A stretch of DNA of 64,000 nucleotides from Leifsonia sp. 466MF (GTDB taxonomy: Bacteria > Actinomycetota > Actinomycetes > Actinomycetales > Microbacteriaceae), in assembly GCF_900100265.1 (NCBI RefSeq), contig NZ_LT629696.1:2542001-2606000 (forward strand). Reading direction: 5' to 3'. The notes beneath the pieces were generated by a model. The model saw nothing but the letters and a program-made list of their open reading frames with translations. It was not told the origin of the DNA and made no database searches. Shown here one piece after another: positions 1-7,867 of this stretch. The translations under genes and the position numbers were made by a program. Each line of letters starts with the position of its first letter. The first letter of the stretch is position 1.

Positions 1-955
1 CCTGCGCCTCACGCTGCGCACCTCACTTGAGTTGGGCGTCGAGCCGGTGAGCCTGGTGCACGGGATGCAGAACCACGACGAGCTGACCTACGAGCTCGTC
101 CATTGGGCGACGCTGCACCAGAACGACCTCTACACATTCCGCGGCGAGGAGATCAGCGGCGGCGAGCTGGCCCAGCGCATCCGCGCCGATCTCGTCGAGG
201 CGATCACCGAGCCGACGGCCGACTACAACCTCGTGTTCACGACCAACGGGATCGCCTGCACGTCGGCCTCCCTCATCGCCGCCACCCAGGGGCACGCGAC
301 CCTCGACTCGATCACCGAGGACGACATCCCGGCGATCCGGGACGCGCACCTGCTGCTCGCCGCGTTCAACGCGTGGCAGCCGGGCGTCTTCGCGCTGTCG
401 GGATGGGACCTGCTGGGCGCACTGACCGTGCCCCGCGGCGAGGTGGCCGACCTGATCGCGGAGGGCGACACGCGCTGGGTCGAGCGGGGAGCGCACGACC
501 TGCTGGGGTCCGCCCCCGACGCCGAGCGCTCCGCCTACGGGATGCCGCGGGCGCGCTCGCTGTACGGGCCGCTCCCCCAGCAGCTGCGCAACCGCGACTC
601 GTTCGCGAACCGGCTTCAGGAGCTGCTGCGCATCCGCGACCGCTGGGGCATCGCGAGCGCGCGCCAGGTCGACGTGCCGGATGTCGCGCACCCGGGCATG
701 CTCGTCATGGTGCACGAACTCGAGACGCTCGACGAGCAGGAGCTGCCCATCGTCCAGCTGACCGTGCTGAACATGACCGACGCAGCGGTCGACGGCACCG
801 TCCGCTCGGAGGCACTGCCGCATCGGGCGACGGTGACGGATGCCGCCGACGGCAGCGAGGTCGGCACGGTGGATGACCTGGCCAGTTTCCCGGTGAGCGT
901 CCCCGCCTACGGCGCGCGCTTCCTCATCCTGAGCCGCACCCCCCTCGACCAGTAG
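1..955 (+). CDS. GH13-family glycosidase, C-terminal part (5' truncated)
   Basis: The reading frame is open from base 2, so the gene starts before the window; about 317 residues are present. The motif HGMQNHDEL is the GH13 (alpha-amylase clan) region with the transition-state-stabilising His-Asp pair, and the C-terminal ~100 residues look like the beta-sandwich that follows the barrel. This part resembles trehalose-synthase or maltosyl-type GH13 enzymes, which rearrange or hydrolyse alpha-glucosides. The catalytic nucleophile and acid lie outside the window, so substrate cannot be assigned. It ends next to a palindromic repeat and converges with the next gene. Confidence 0.7.
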   Translation, partial: LRLTLRTSLELGVEPVSLVHGMQNHDELTYELVHWATLHQNDLYTFRGEEISGGELAQRIRADLVEAITEPTADYNLVFTTNGIACTSASLIAATQGHATLDSITEDDIPAIRDAHLLLAAFNAWQPGVFALSGWDLLGALTVPRGEVADLIAEGDTRWVERGAHDLLGSAPDAERSAYGMPRARSLYGPLPQQLRNRDSFANRLQELLRIRDRWGIASARQVDVPDVAHPGMLVMVHELETLDEQELPIVQLTVLNMTDAAVDGTVRSEALPHRATVTDAADGSEVGTVDDLASFPVSVPAYGARFLILSRTPLDQ

Positions 956-978
956 CGCCCATCCCCTCGCTCTATCCC

Positions 979-1050
979 CCACCGTCGAGTCCGCAAATTT
1001 TGCACGCTCTGACGGCGCGTCTCGTGCAAAGTTTGCGGACTCGACGGTGG
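979..1050. repeat. Family-1 palindromic repeat, copy a
   Basis: Two 28-nt arms (979-1006 and 1023-1050) are inverted complements with one mismatch, separated by 16 nt. The core is CCGTCGAGTCCGC. The element lies between two convergent genes. It could act as a bidirectional terminator, but there is no T-run, so a REP-like element is as likely. Confidence 0.8.
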
Positions 1051-1083
1051 GAGGGGACGGGAGGGGGCGGGATGCGCGGGCGG

Positions 1084-1743
1084 CTAGAGGCGGACGGCCG
1101 CTTGGGCGGCGGCCTCGATGTCGGCGTCGCTCGCCGCACTGAGGTCGAGCTCGGTGAGCGCGGTCACGCGAGCCGCGACATCCGCGTGGGCCGCCCGCAA
1201 CCGCTCCACGAACTCGGCCGCGACATCCGCCTTGCCCGACCCGTGCCCGATCACGACGAACGAGCGCTCCGGGGCGGTCGACCGGAGCGCCTCGGCGACG
1301 GCGTCGAAGAAGTGGCTGAGGTCGCGCTCGTCGTCGTGACCGGTGTGCCGCTCCACCGTGCGCAGGTGGTGGGCGTGACGGTCCTCGTCGGCGACGGTGT
1401 GCTCCGTGTCGCTGACGGTGCGCGCATCCAGGTCGAAGTCGAAGATGCGGGCATGCTCGGCGTCGATCGCGACCGCGAGCAGGTCGCCGTGGCCCTTCGG
1501 CTCCGGGGTCGCCGCCAGCAGGTGGCGTGCGCGCTCGATGTCCTCGATGGAGACGCGGCCGTCGTGCTGACGCCGGAAGACCTCGCGGTGCCCGTTGAGC
1601 TTCACCGCCAGACGATCGCCGGTCTCCTGCTCCACCTGGTCGGCGCGGTCCTGCCAGAAGCTGATGAACTCGGTCCACTCCAGGTCGCGCGGCGCCGGGG
1701 AGCCGGTGATGCGGGCGTAGGTCTTGTCGGCGTGCGTCGTCAT
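1084..1743 (-). CDS. eRF1-like (baeRF / host-attachment-type) protein
   Basis: 219 aa, soluble, no signal peptide. The first half holds LLAVAIDAEHARIFDFD, similar to the RNase H-like middle domain of bacterial eRF1-related proteins. The second half has FVVIGHGSGKADVAAEF, which resembles the glycine-rich strand-turn of the eRF1 domain 3 fold. Such bacterial archaeo-eukaryotic-release-factor relatives are thought to interact with ribosomes under stress, but the function is not established. A clear ribosome-binding site (AGGAGGACGC) precedes the ATG. Monocistronic between two copies of the family-1 palindrome. The family assignment comes from motif resemblance and is moderate. Confidence 0.5.
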   Translation of the reverse strand: MTTHADKTYARITGSPAPRDLEWTEFISFWQDRADQVEQETGDRLAVKLNGHREVFRRQHDGRVSIEDIERARHLLAATPEPKGHGDLLAVAIDAEHARIFDFDLDARTVSDTEHTVADEDRHAHHLRTVERHTGHDDERDLSHFFDAVAEALRSTAPERSFVVIGHGSGKADVAAEFVERLRAAHADVAARVTALTELDLSAASDADIEAAAQAAVRL

Positions 1744-1787
1744 GCGTCCTCCTGAGCTCGGTGTGTCGGTTGGGTGCAGGCTAGCAG

Positions 1788-1853
1788 CCGTCGAGTCCGC
1801 GAACTTTGCACGCGACGCGCCGTCGGAGTGTGCAAAAAGTGCGGACTCGACGG
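1788..1853. repeat. Family-1 palindromic repeat, copy b
   Basis: A left arm beginning CCGTCGAGTCCGCGAACTTT (1788-1812) pairs with a right arm at 1830-1853, imperfectly in the A/T-rich centre. It shares outer arms with the element at 979. It sits upstream of the eRF1-like gene and downstream of the monooxygenase gene. Confidence 0.75.
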
Positions 1854-1877
1854 TGGGCGGATCCGCGAGGGACGCGG

Positions 1878-2924
1878 TCAGGCGAGGAGGCTGCGGACGC
1901 GCGGGACGACCTCGGTGCCGTACAGGCGGATCGCCGTGAGGAGCGACTCGTTCGTCATCCCGGGGATGCCGTACTTGAGGTCGAAACGGTTGGCGCCGAC
2001 CACGCGCATGTTGGCGGCGATCTTCGCGGCGACCGTCTCCGGCGAGCCCACGTAGAGGCTGCCGTCGGGGCCCAGCTCGCGTTGGAACGACGCCTCGGTC
2101 GGGATCGCGAAGCCACGCGTCGCGCTGACCTTCGTGATCATGTCGCGGTAGTGGGGCCAGAACTCCTCGCGCGCCTGCTCGTCGGTGGCCGCCACGTGGC
2201 CGGGCGAGTGCAGGCCGATCTGCTGCGGCTCACGGCCGAACTGCTCCAGCGCCTTGTGGAAGAGCTCGCTGTACGGCGCGAAGCGGGAGGCCGGTCCGCC
2301 GATCACGGCCAGCATGAGCGAGAAGCCGTAGTGGGCGGTGCGGATGACGGACTCCGGGCTGCCGCCGACGCCGATCCACGTCGGCAGCGGTGTCTCGAGG
2401 TGCGGCACCACATCCTGCTCGCGAAGTCCGCTGCGTGTGCTCCCCTCCCAGGTGACCGGTCCGCCCTCACGCAGGTGCGCGAACAGGTTCGTCTTCTCCT
2501 CGAACAGCTCCTCGTAGTCGGACAGATCGAAGCCGAACAGCGGGAACGAGTCGATGCTCGAACCGCGGCCGAGGATGATCTCGGCGCGGCCGTCCGACAC
2601 CGCGTTGAGGGTGGAGTAGCGCTGGAACACCCGGACGGGGTCGTCCGAGCTCAGCACGGTGACCGCCGACCCGACGTGGATGCGCTCGGTGCGTGCGGCG
2701 ATCGCGCTCAGCACGATGTCGGCCGCCGAGAGGGGCATGTCGTCGACGTGGTGCTCGCCGATGCCGAAGAAGTCGATCCCCGCCTGCTCGGCGGCGACGC
2801 CGTGGCCGACGAGGTCGCGAACGGTCTGGGCGTGCGAGATGGGCCGAGCGTCGGCGTCGCTCGTGACGTCGCCGAAGGTGTTCAGGCCGAAGGTGAGCGG
2901 AAAGCTCTGGGGTGCGGTGTTCAT
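1878..2924 (-). CDS. LLM-class flavin-dependent oxidoreductase
   Basis: 348 aa, the usual length for single-domain bacterial luciferase-like monooxygenases (TIM barrel, FMN or F420 bound). Visible family features are FGLNTFGDV at the N-terminus, FFGIGEHHVDDMPLS around residue 55, and ILGRGSSIDSFPLFGFDL around residue 120. These enzymes oxidise small organic substrates with reduced flavin; the substrate here is unknown. It is the last gene of a three-gene minus-strand set (MarR regulator, NADP-binding oxidoreductase, this enzyme), with a 51-bp gap before it. This suggests a MarR-controlled redox or detoxification response. Confidence 0.85.
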   Translation of the reverse strand: MNTAPQSFPLTFGLNTFGDVTSDADARPISHAQTVRDLVGHGVAAEQAGIDFFGIGEHHVDDMPLSAADIVLSAIAARTERIHVGSAVTVLSSDDPVRVFQRYSTLNAVSDGRAEIILGRGSSIDSFPLFGFDLSDYEELFEEKTNLFAHLREGGPVTWEGSTRSGLREQDVVPHLETPLPTWIGVGGSPESVIRTAHYGFSLMLAVIGGPASRFAPYSELFHKALEQFGREPQQIGLHSPGHVAATDEQAREEFWPHYRDMITKVSATRGFAIPTEASFQRELGPDGSLYVGSPETVAAKIAANMRVVGANRFDLKYGIPGMTNESLLTAIRLYGTEVVPRVRSLLA

Positions 2925-2975
2925 TTGTGTGCTTTCGGGTGTGGATGCGAGGGAAAAGATGCGGTCGCCGCCGGG

Positions 2976-3662
2976 TCAGGCGGCGGCCTCGGCGGAGGCG
3001 AGTTCCGGCGCGTTCTCGCCCGCGACGGCGGCCCGGAAGCCGCCCGCGTCGAGGCGCGCGCCGAAGACCGGGCCGCCCGGCTCGAACGCGACGCCGTCGC
3101 GCAGGCTGTCGACGAGCACGGTGTCGTAGCCGACGTCCTGGATGAGAGAGGCGACGAGTGCGGCCGCTTCCGGGTCGTCCGAGGCCACGCCGAGAGCGCG
3201 GCGGTCCGGGTCTCCGGCGAGGCGGCGGTCCTCCTCCATCTCGTGGTAGCCGATGTGGTTGAACGTCTTCACGACGGTGGAGTTCGGGAGTTCTCGCTGG
3301 ACGATCTCGCTGCTGGTGAGGGACTGGTCCTCGAACAGCGACTGCACGCCGTCGGTCGGCGCCCAGTAGTTCATGGAGTCGATGACCAGCTTGCCGGCGA
3401 GCATCCCGCGGTCGAGTCCGGAGAACCGGTGCAGCGGGATGGCGAGGATCACGACATCCGCCGCGGACACGGCCTCCGCGGCCCACGCCGGACGGGCGCC
3501 CGGCATGACGACCGAGGCGATGAGCTGGATGCGCTGCGGGTCGCCCGAGGCCGCCACCTCCACCTCGTAGCCGGCGTCGAGCAGGATGCGCGCGAGCGCC
3601 GAGCCGACATGTCCGACGCCGAGGATCGCGACGCGAGGTCGCGCGGTAGCGGTGGTGGTCAT
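2976..3662 (-). CDS. NADP oxidoreductase, F420-dependent-reductase-like
   Basis: 228 aa. The N-terminal Rossmann motif VAILGVGHVGSALARIL (residues 10-26) binds NADP(H). Further on, VVILAIPLHRFSGLD, VVKTFNHIGYHEME and a specificity loop with SGDPQR fit the family of F420:NADP oxidoreductase-like proteins (NADP oxidoreductase coenzyme F420-dependent, Pfam F420_oxidored). These move hydride between NADPH and a cofactor or act as small dehydrogenases. The start ATG overlaps the stop of the MarR gene by 4 bp, indicating translational coupling. With the downstream LLM monooxygenase it may form a reductase/oxygenase pair; that pairing is inference. Confidence 0.8.
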   Translation of the reverse strand: MTTTATARPRVAILGVGHVGSALARILLDAGYEVEVAASGDPQRIQLIASVVMPGARPAWAAEAVSAADVVILAIPLHRFSGLDRGMLAGKLVIDSMNYWAPTDGVQSLFEDQSLTSSEIVQRELPNSTVVKTFNHIGYHEMEEDRRLAGDPDRRALGVASDDPEAAALVASLIQDVGYDTVLVDSLRDGVAFEPGGPVFGARLDAGGFRAAVAGENAPELASAEAAA

Positions 3663-4201
3663 CGGCGGTGTCCTTCTGTCGTGTCGGTGTCGGTGTCGGT
3701 GTTGGTGTCAGGGTCGGTGTTGATGTCAGGGTCGGCCGCGGCGCGGTCGAGGTGGTTCTGGATGCTCTCGAGCGCGCCCGCGAGGGCGTCGAGCTGGTCG
3801 GGGCGGAGCGCGTCGGCGAAGAGCCGCTTCACGGCCCGCAGATGAGGTCCGGACGCGCGGCGGATGGCCTCGTAGCCGTCCTCGGTGAGGACGACGAGCG
3901 CCCCGCGGTTGTCGCCGGGACACTCGGTGCGGCGGATGAGGCCGCGCTTCTCCATGCGCCCCAGGTGGTGCGACACCCGGCTGCGCTCCCAGTCGATCGC
4001 ATCGGCCAGCTCGGACGACCGCAGCGTGCGGTCGGCCGCCTCCGTGAGGGCGAGCAGCACCGCGTAGTCGCCGGTCGAGAGCTCCACGCGCTGCAGCTCG
4101 GACGACAACAGCCGGCGCAGCTCGCCGGTCGTGTCGAGCAGCGAGCGCCACACGGCGAGTTCACGGTCGGTGAGTCGCTCAGTGGCTGCGGTGGGGGTCA
4201 T
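3659..4201 (-). CDS. MarR-family transcriptional regulator
   Basis: 180 aa from the ATG at 4201, chosen because GAGGA lies just upstream; a GTG at 4222 would add seven residues. The winged helix-turn-helix is at about residues 50-115 (LRSSELADAIDWERSRVSHHLGRMEKRGLIRR, here described in pieces: recognition helix WERSRVSHHL, wing TECPGDNRGALVVLT). The C-terminus after residue 165 is a low-complexity Asp/Thr tract (DTNTDTDTDT) encoded by a short tandem GTCGGT-type repeat that could vary in length. First gene of the redox set below it, overlapping by 4 bp, and probably its own regulator. Confidence 0.88.
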   Translation of the reverse strand: MTPTAATERLTDRELAVWRSLLDTTGELRRLLSSELQRVELSTGDYAVLLALTEAADRTLRSSELADAIDWERSRVSHHLGRMEKRGLIRRTECPGDNRGALVVLTEDGYEAIRRASGPHLRAVKRLFADALRPDQLDALAGALESIQNHLDRAAADPDINTDPDTNTDTDTDTTEGHRR

Positions 4202-4306
4202 ACGGTCCTCGTTCTCGATCACGCCAGCCGGATAGCTGACATGTCAATCAACCGCTGGCCGAGTGGATTTGTTCCCGCCATGGCGCGCGCCTTGTAGCGT
4301 TGCATC

Positions 4307-4600
4307 ATGAGCGATCTGCCCGACGCCCTCCCCGCCGATTACGACCCCGCCCACGTCTTCCGCGTGGTCGCGATGCCGGTCTCGCAGGGCTGGGGCGTGT
4401 GGCTGCGCGCGGCGGACGACAGCATCATCCACAGCTTCGGCCTCGGCTTCCCGCCCGGCACCCCGTTCCAGCCGGACGTGCTCGATGTGCTCGGCCCGCT
4501 GCTCAACGTGCAGTATCGGCTGGCGTTCCACGGCCCCGAATCATGGGACGAGCTCGGCGACCACTGGTCCGCCGTCGTCTACGAGTACACCCCGCGCTGA
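4307..4600 (+). CDS. Small hypothetical protein
   Basis: 97 aa, acidic, soluble, no signal peptide or membrane segment. The sequence includes VSQGWGVWLRAADDSIIHSFGLGFPPGTPF and ends VVYEYTPR. I do not recognise the family. It is read divergently from the MarR cluster, and a large repeat field follows it directly. Base composition matches its neighbours, and codon third positions are G/C rich as expected for a real gene. Confidence 0.6.
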   Translation: MSDLPDALPADYDPAHVFRVVAMPVSQGWGVWLRAADDSIIHSFGLGFPPGTPFQPDVLDVLGPLLNVQYRLAFHGPESWDELGDHWSAVVYEYTPR

Positions 4601-4610
4601 CGCCCGCGGC

Positions 4611-4663
4611 ATTCGTGCCGAATGTGCGGAATGCGGCGCGCAAAGCGCACATTCGGCACGAAT
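4611..4663. repeat. Family-3 palindrome, copy 1
   Basis: Perfect 17-nt inverted arms (ATTCGTGCCGAATGTGC at 4611-4627, complement at 4647-4663) around a 19-nt centre. It starts 10 bases after a stop codon. Confidence 0.9.
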
Positions 4664-4702
4664 GTGCGCCGGCCCCTACGGCGATTCGCCCGGTCTCTGC
4701 GG

Positions 4703-4804
4703 CGCGAGAGTTGCGCCAAATCGCGGTTCTGCGCGTCACGTCCCCGCGAGATTTGCGCCAAATCGCGGTTTTAGGCGCCGCATTCCCACGATTTGGCGCA
4801 AATC
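4703..4804. repeat. Family-2 palindrome cluster, left group
   Basis: Three units of the type GATTTGCGCCAAATCGCG in alternating orientation (about 4707, 4748 and 4787). Each unit is itself a 6+3+6 palindrome, and adjacent opposite copies can form longer hairpins. Confidence 0.8.
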
Positions 4805-4857
4805 CTTGGAGCTGATCCGTCGTCTCCGAGTGCGCACCTCTCGCTGATTTCCGTGAG

Positions 4858-4910
4858 ATTCGTGCCGAATGTGCGGAATGCCGCGCGCAAAGCGCACATT
4901 CGGCGCGAAT
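4858..4910. repeat. Family-3 palindrome, copy 2
   Basis: Same arms as the copy at 4611, with one change in the right arm (GGCGCGAAT instead of GGCACGAAT). The 19-nt centre is nearly identical. Confidence 0.9.
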
Positions 4911-4948
4911 GTGGGCGCCCTTACGGCGTTCGCCCGACTCCGCGGCGC

Positions 4949-5139
4949 GAGATTTGCGCTCAATCGCGGGTGTGGGCGTCACGTCGCTGTGAGATTTGCG
5001 TCGAATCGCGGGTTTGGGCGTCACGTCACGGCGAGATTTGCGCCAAATCGCGGGTTTGGGCGCCGCATTCCCGCGATTTGCCGCAAATCTCACGCGGAGG
5101 TGGCGTGCGTTGCCTCGATTTGGCGCAAATCTCGCGACG
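4949..5139. repeat. Family-2 palindrome cluster, right group
   Basis: Five units related to GATTTGCGCCAAATC (about 4949, 4990, 5034, 5074 and 5115). Some are degenerate in the centre (GCTCAATC, GTCGAATC). The last unit ends a few bases before the stop codon of the lactate-oxidase gene. Confidence 0.8.
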
Positions 5140-5142
5140 GGA

Positions 5143-6411
5143 TCAGGCGTCGGCGTCCTCGCGCGCGGGGACGGGGGCGTTGCGGAGGGGCTGCAGGCGG
5201 GCGAGCTGGGTGACGTGGTGCGGGCCGAGCTCGGCGAGCGAGGTGACCTGGAGGAGTTTCATGGTGCGGGTGAGTTGGTCGGTGAGGATCTGGATGGTGC
5301 GGTCGACACCCGCCCGGCCGCCGGCCATCAGCCCGTAGAGGTACGCCCGTCCGATCAACGTGAACTTCGCGCCCAACGCGTAGGCGGCGATGATGTCGGC
5401 GCCGTTCATGATGCCGGTGTCGATCGCGATCTCCGTGTGCCGGCCCACTTCCCGTGCAACGGACGGGAGCAGGTGGAACGGGATCGGGGCCCGGTCGAGT
5501 TGCCGGCCGCCGTGGTTGGAGAGCACGATCCCATCCACCCCATGGTCGACCAGGGTGCGCGCATCCTCCAGGGTTTGCACGCCCTTGATCACGAGTTTCC
5601 CGGGCCACATGTCCCGGATGATCTTCAGGTCGTCGTAGTTGATCGACGGGTCCATCGCCGCGTTCAGCAGGTCGCCGACGGTCCCACCGGTGGAGGACAG
5701 CGACGCGAACTCCAACTTGGGGGTGGTGAGGAAGTCGTACCACCACCACGGCCTAGGGATCGCGTTCACGATGGTGCCGAGGGTGAGCTGGGGTGGGATG
5801 GAGAACCCGTTGCGTTTATCACGCAACCGCGCCCCCGCGATCGGGGTGTCCACGGTGAAGAACAGGGTGTCGAACCCCGCCGCGGCCGCCCGCTCCACCA
5901 ACCCGTAACTGATCTCGCGTTGCCGCATCACATACAACTGGAACCAATTCCGGCCGTGCGGGTTCGCCGCCTTCACCCCCTCGATCGAGGTGGTGCCCAG
6001 GGTGGACAGGGTGAACGGGATCCCCGCCGCCCCCGCAGCCCCGGCACCGGCGGTCTCCCCCTCGGTCTGCATCAACCTCGTGAACCCGGTCGGCGCGATC
6101 CCGAACGGCAACGCCGACGGCCCACCCCAAATCCGGCACGACGTATCCACCGTGGACACGTCCCGCAAGATCGACGGATGGAACTCCACATCCTGAAACG
6201 CCTGCCTGGCCCTGGCCAGCGACAGTTCGCCCTCCGCGGCGCCCTCGGTGTAGTCGAACGCCGCCTTCGGGGTCCGGCGGCGAGCGATCCTGGCCAAGTC
6301 CTCGATCGTGAGCGCCGACTCCAGCCGCCGTTTCTTCAAATTCAGCTCCGGCCTGCGGAACTGCATCAACTCCAACAACTCCGCCGGACGAGGCAACTGG
6401 CGATCAACCAT
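5143..6411 (-). CDS. lldD: L-lactate dehydrogenase / alpha-hydroxy-acid oxidase (FMN)
   Basis: 422 aa from the ATG at 6411, preceded by AGGA; the frame extends further upstream but into the rhamnulokinase gene. FMN-dependent alpha-hydroxy-acid dehydrogenase TIM barrel: [13 protein letters not shown] near residue 115, [18 protein letters not shown], and the catalytic SNHGGRQLD near residue 310, where His abstracts the substrate proton. It oxidises L-lactate to pyruvate at the membrane or with quinone/oxygen as acceptor. Its start overlaps the rhaB stop by 8 bp, so it belongs to the rhamnose operon. There it can take the L-lactate made from L-lactaldehyde into central metabolism. Other 2-hydroxy acids are possible substrates. 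Confidence 0.88.
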   Translation of the reverse strand: MVDRQLPRPAELLELMQFRRPELNLKKRRLESALTIEDLARIARRRTPKAAFDYTEGAAEGELSLARARQAFQDVEFHPSILRDVSTVDTSCRIWGGPSALPFGIAPTGFTRLMQTEGETAGAGAAGAAGIPFTLSTLGTTSIEGVKAANPHGRNWFQLYVMRQREISYGLVERAAAAGFDTLFFTVDTPIAGARLRDKRNGFSIPPQLTLGTIVNAIPRPWWWYDFLTTPKLEFASLSSTGGTVGDLLNAAMDPSINYDDLKIIRDMWPGKLVIKGVQTLEDARTLVDHGVDGIVLSNHGGRQLDRAPIPFHLLPSVAREVGRHTEIAIDTGIMNGADIIAAYALGAKFTLIGRAYLYGLMAGGRAGVDRTIQILTDQLTRTMKLLQVTSLAELGPHHVTQLARLQPLRNAPVPAREDADA

Positions 6412-7867
6412 GGGCAAGGATCCTAACGGGGTCATAGCGTGTGATCTGAGTGGTGCGGGAGACCAGGGCGCGGAGCGTCTCGAGGTCTCCGGTGAGGAGG
6501 CCGACGGCACGCGCCTGCACGAGCACATTGCCGATGGCGGTCGCCTCGACCGGTCCGGCGAGCACGGGCAGGCCGCTCCGGTCGGCGGTCGCCTGGCAGA
6601 GCAGGGCGTTGCGGGCTCCCCCGCCGACGATGTGTATGGTGTCCACACCCACGCCCGTCAGCGCGGCCACGCGGTGCACCGCGTCGGCGAAGGCAGCGGC
6701 GAGGCTCTCGACGATCACACGCACCATCCCAGCGGGCGACGCCGGCGCGGTCGACCCGTGCTCGGCGAACCACTCGGCGATGCGCGACGGAAGGTCGCCC
6801 GGCGCCATGAAGCGCGGGTCGTCGGGGTCGAAGAGGTCCGACGGCCGGGGCAGCTCGGCCGCCTCGGCGAGCAGCGACTCCAGGGTCACCCGCAGCCCGC
6901 GGCGCTGCCATTCGCGCACGGACTCGCTGAGCAACCAGAGGCCCATGACGTTGTGGAGGTAGCGGATGCGCCCATCCACGCCGCCCTCGTTGGTGAAGTT
7001 CGCGACCCGGCCCTCCTCCGACACGACGCGCTGAGGAAGCTCTACACCGACCAGTCCCCAGGTTCCGCAGGAGATGTACGCGGCGCGGGATGCGTCCATC
7101 GGCACGGCCACGACCGCCGACGCGGTGTCGTGCGAGCCGACCGCCGTGACGACCGGGCCCTCGCCGTCGAACGGCAGATCGCCGCGCAGGGACGGCAGGA
7201 GGCGCCCGACCGGCGTCCCCGCATCCACGAGCGGCGGGAACACGGACCGCGGAAGCCCGAGCCGCGCGATGAGGGCGTCGTTCCACGCGCCGTCGGCCGT
7301 GAGCAGCCCGGTGGTGGAGGCGTTGGTCCGCTCGGCCTGCGCGACCCCGGTCAGCCAGAAGGTGAGGAGGTCGGGGACGAGCAGGAAGCGGTCCGCGCGC
7401 TCCAGGGAGCCGCTCGCGGCATCCACCGCCAACTGGTAGAGGGAGTTGAACGGCAGGAACTGGAGTCCGCCCTCGCGGTACAGCTCCCCCGGCTCGACGG
7501 CGGCATGCACCGTCGAGACCCCGGCCGCCGTGCGCTCGTCACGGTAGTGGTACGGCTCGCCCAGCAGCCGCCCGTCGCGCAGCAGGCCGTAGTCGACCGC
7601 CCACGCGTCCACGCCGATGCTCGCGAGCGCCGGGTCGGATCGCGCGACCGAGCCGAGGCCGTCGAGCACGTTGGCGTACAGCCCGGTCAGGTCCCAGTGC
7701 AGCGCAGCGCGATCCCCCTCCCACACCCGCACGGGCGTGTTCGGGAACCGGGCGGCCTCGGTCAGCTCCAGCGTGTTCGCGCCGACGCGGGCGTGCATGA
7801 CGCGTCCGCTGGTCGCGCCGAGGTCGACGGCGGCGACCGTGCCGGCCCCGAGAGGTGCGGCGTTCAT
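6404..7867 (-). CDS. rhaB: Rhamnulokinase
   Basis: 487 aa FGGY-family sugar kinase. The N-terminus [13 protein letters not shown] is the phosphate-binding loop, AVDYGLL and GSHDTASAV follow, and the ATP-site SCGTWGLVG and [11 protein letters not shown] motifs sit at about residues 260 and 400. It phosphorylates L-rhamnulose at O1. The ATG overlaps the stop of the aldolase/dehydrogenase gene by 4 bp, and its own stop overlaps lldD by 8 bp. Position between isomerase/aldolase and lactate oxidase in an otherwise complete L-rhamnose operon supports rhaB over other FGGY kinases. Confidence 0.92.
   Translation of the reverse strand: MNAAPLGAGTVAAVDLGATSGRVMHARVGANTLELTEAARFPNTPVRVWEGDRAALHWDLTGLYANVLDGLGSVARSDPALASIGVDAWAVDYGLLRDGRLLGEPYHYRDERTAAGVSTVHAAVEPGELYREGGLQFLPFNSLYQLAVDAASGSLERADRFLLVPDLLTFWLTGVAQAERTNASTTGLLTADGAWNDALIARLGLPRSVFPPLVDAGTPVGRLLPSLRGDLPFDGEGPVVTAVGSHDTASAVVAVPMDASRAAYISCGTWGLVGVELPQRVVSEEGRVANFTNEGGVDGRIRYLHNVMGLWLLSESVREWQRRGLRVTLESLLAEAAELPRPSDLFDPDDPRFMAPGDLPSRIAEWFAEHGSTAPASPAGMVRVIVESLAAAFADAVHRVAALTGVGVDTIHIVGGGARNALLCQATADRSGLPVLAGPVEATAIGNVLVQARAVGLLTGDLETLRALVSRTTQITRYDPVRILAHG

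Larger units (their letters stand above)
4601..5142. repeat. Gene-free stretch filled with two palindromic repeat families
   Basis: No gene is seen in these 540 bases. Two copies of a 17-nt-arm palindrome (family 3) alternate with about eight copies of a shorter palindrome built on GATTTGCGCCAAATC (family 2), in both orientations and at roughly 40-50 bp spacing. The small protein gene (+) and the lactate-oxidase gene (-) converge on this field. Confidence 0.85.

Noticed and set aside
1806..3845. Long open frame on the plus strand (679 codons) across the MarR/oxidoreductase genes
   Set aside because: It is the antisense of three recognisable genes; its product is low-complexity Arg/Ala-rich, as high-GC third-position bias produces. 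Similar long antisense frames elsewhere (for example 7855-10329, 11419-13521 and 45953-49072) were left out for the same reason.
4601..5142. CRISPR-like array
   Set aside because: Units alternate in orientation, vary in length and spacing, and the sequence between them is not spacer-like; no cas gene is near.
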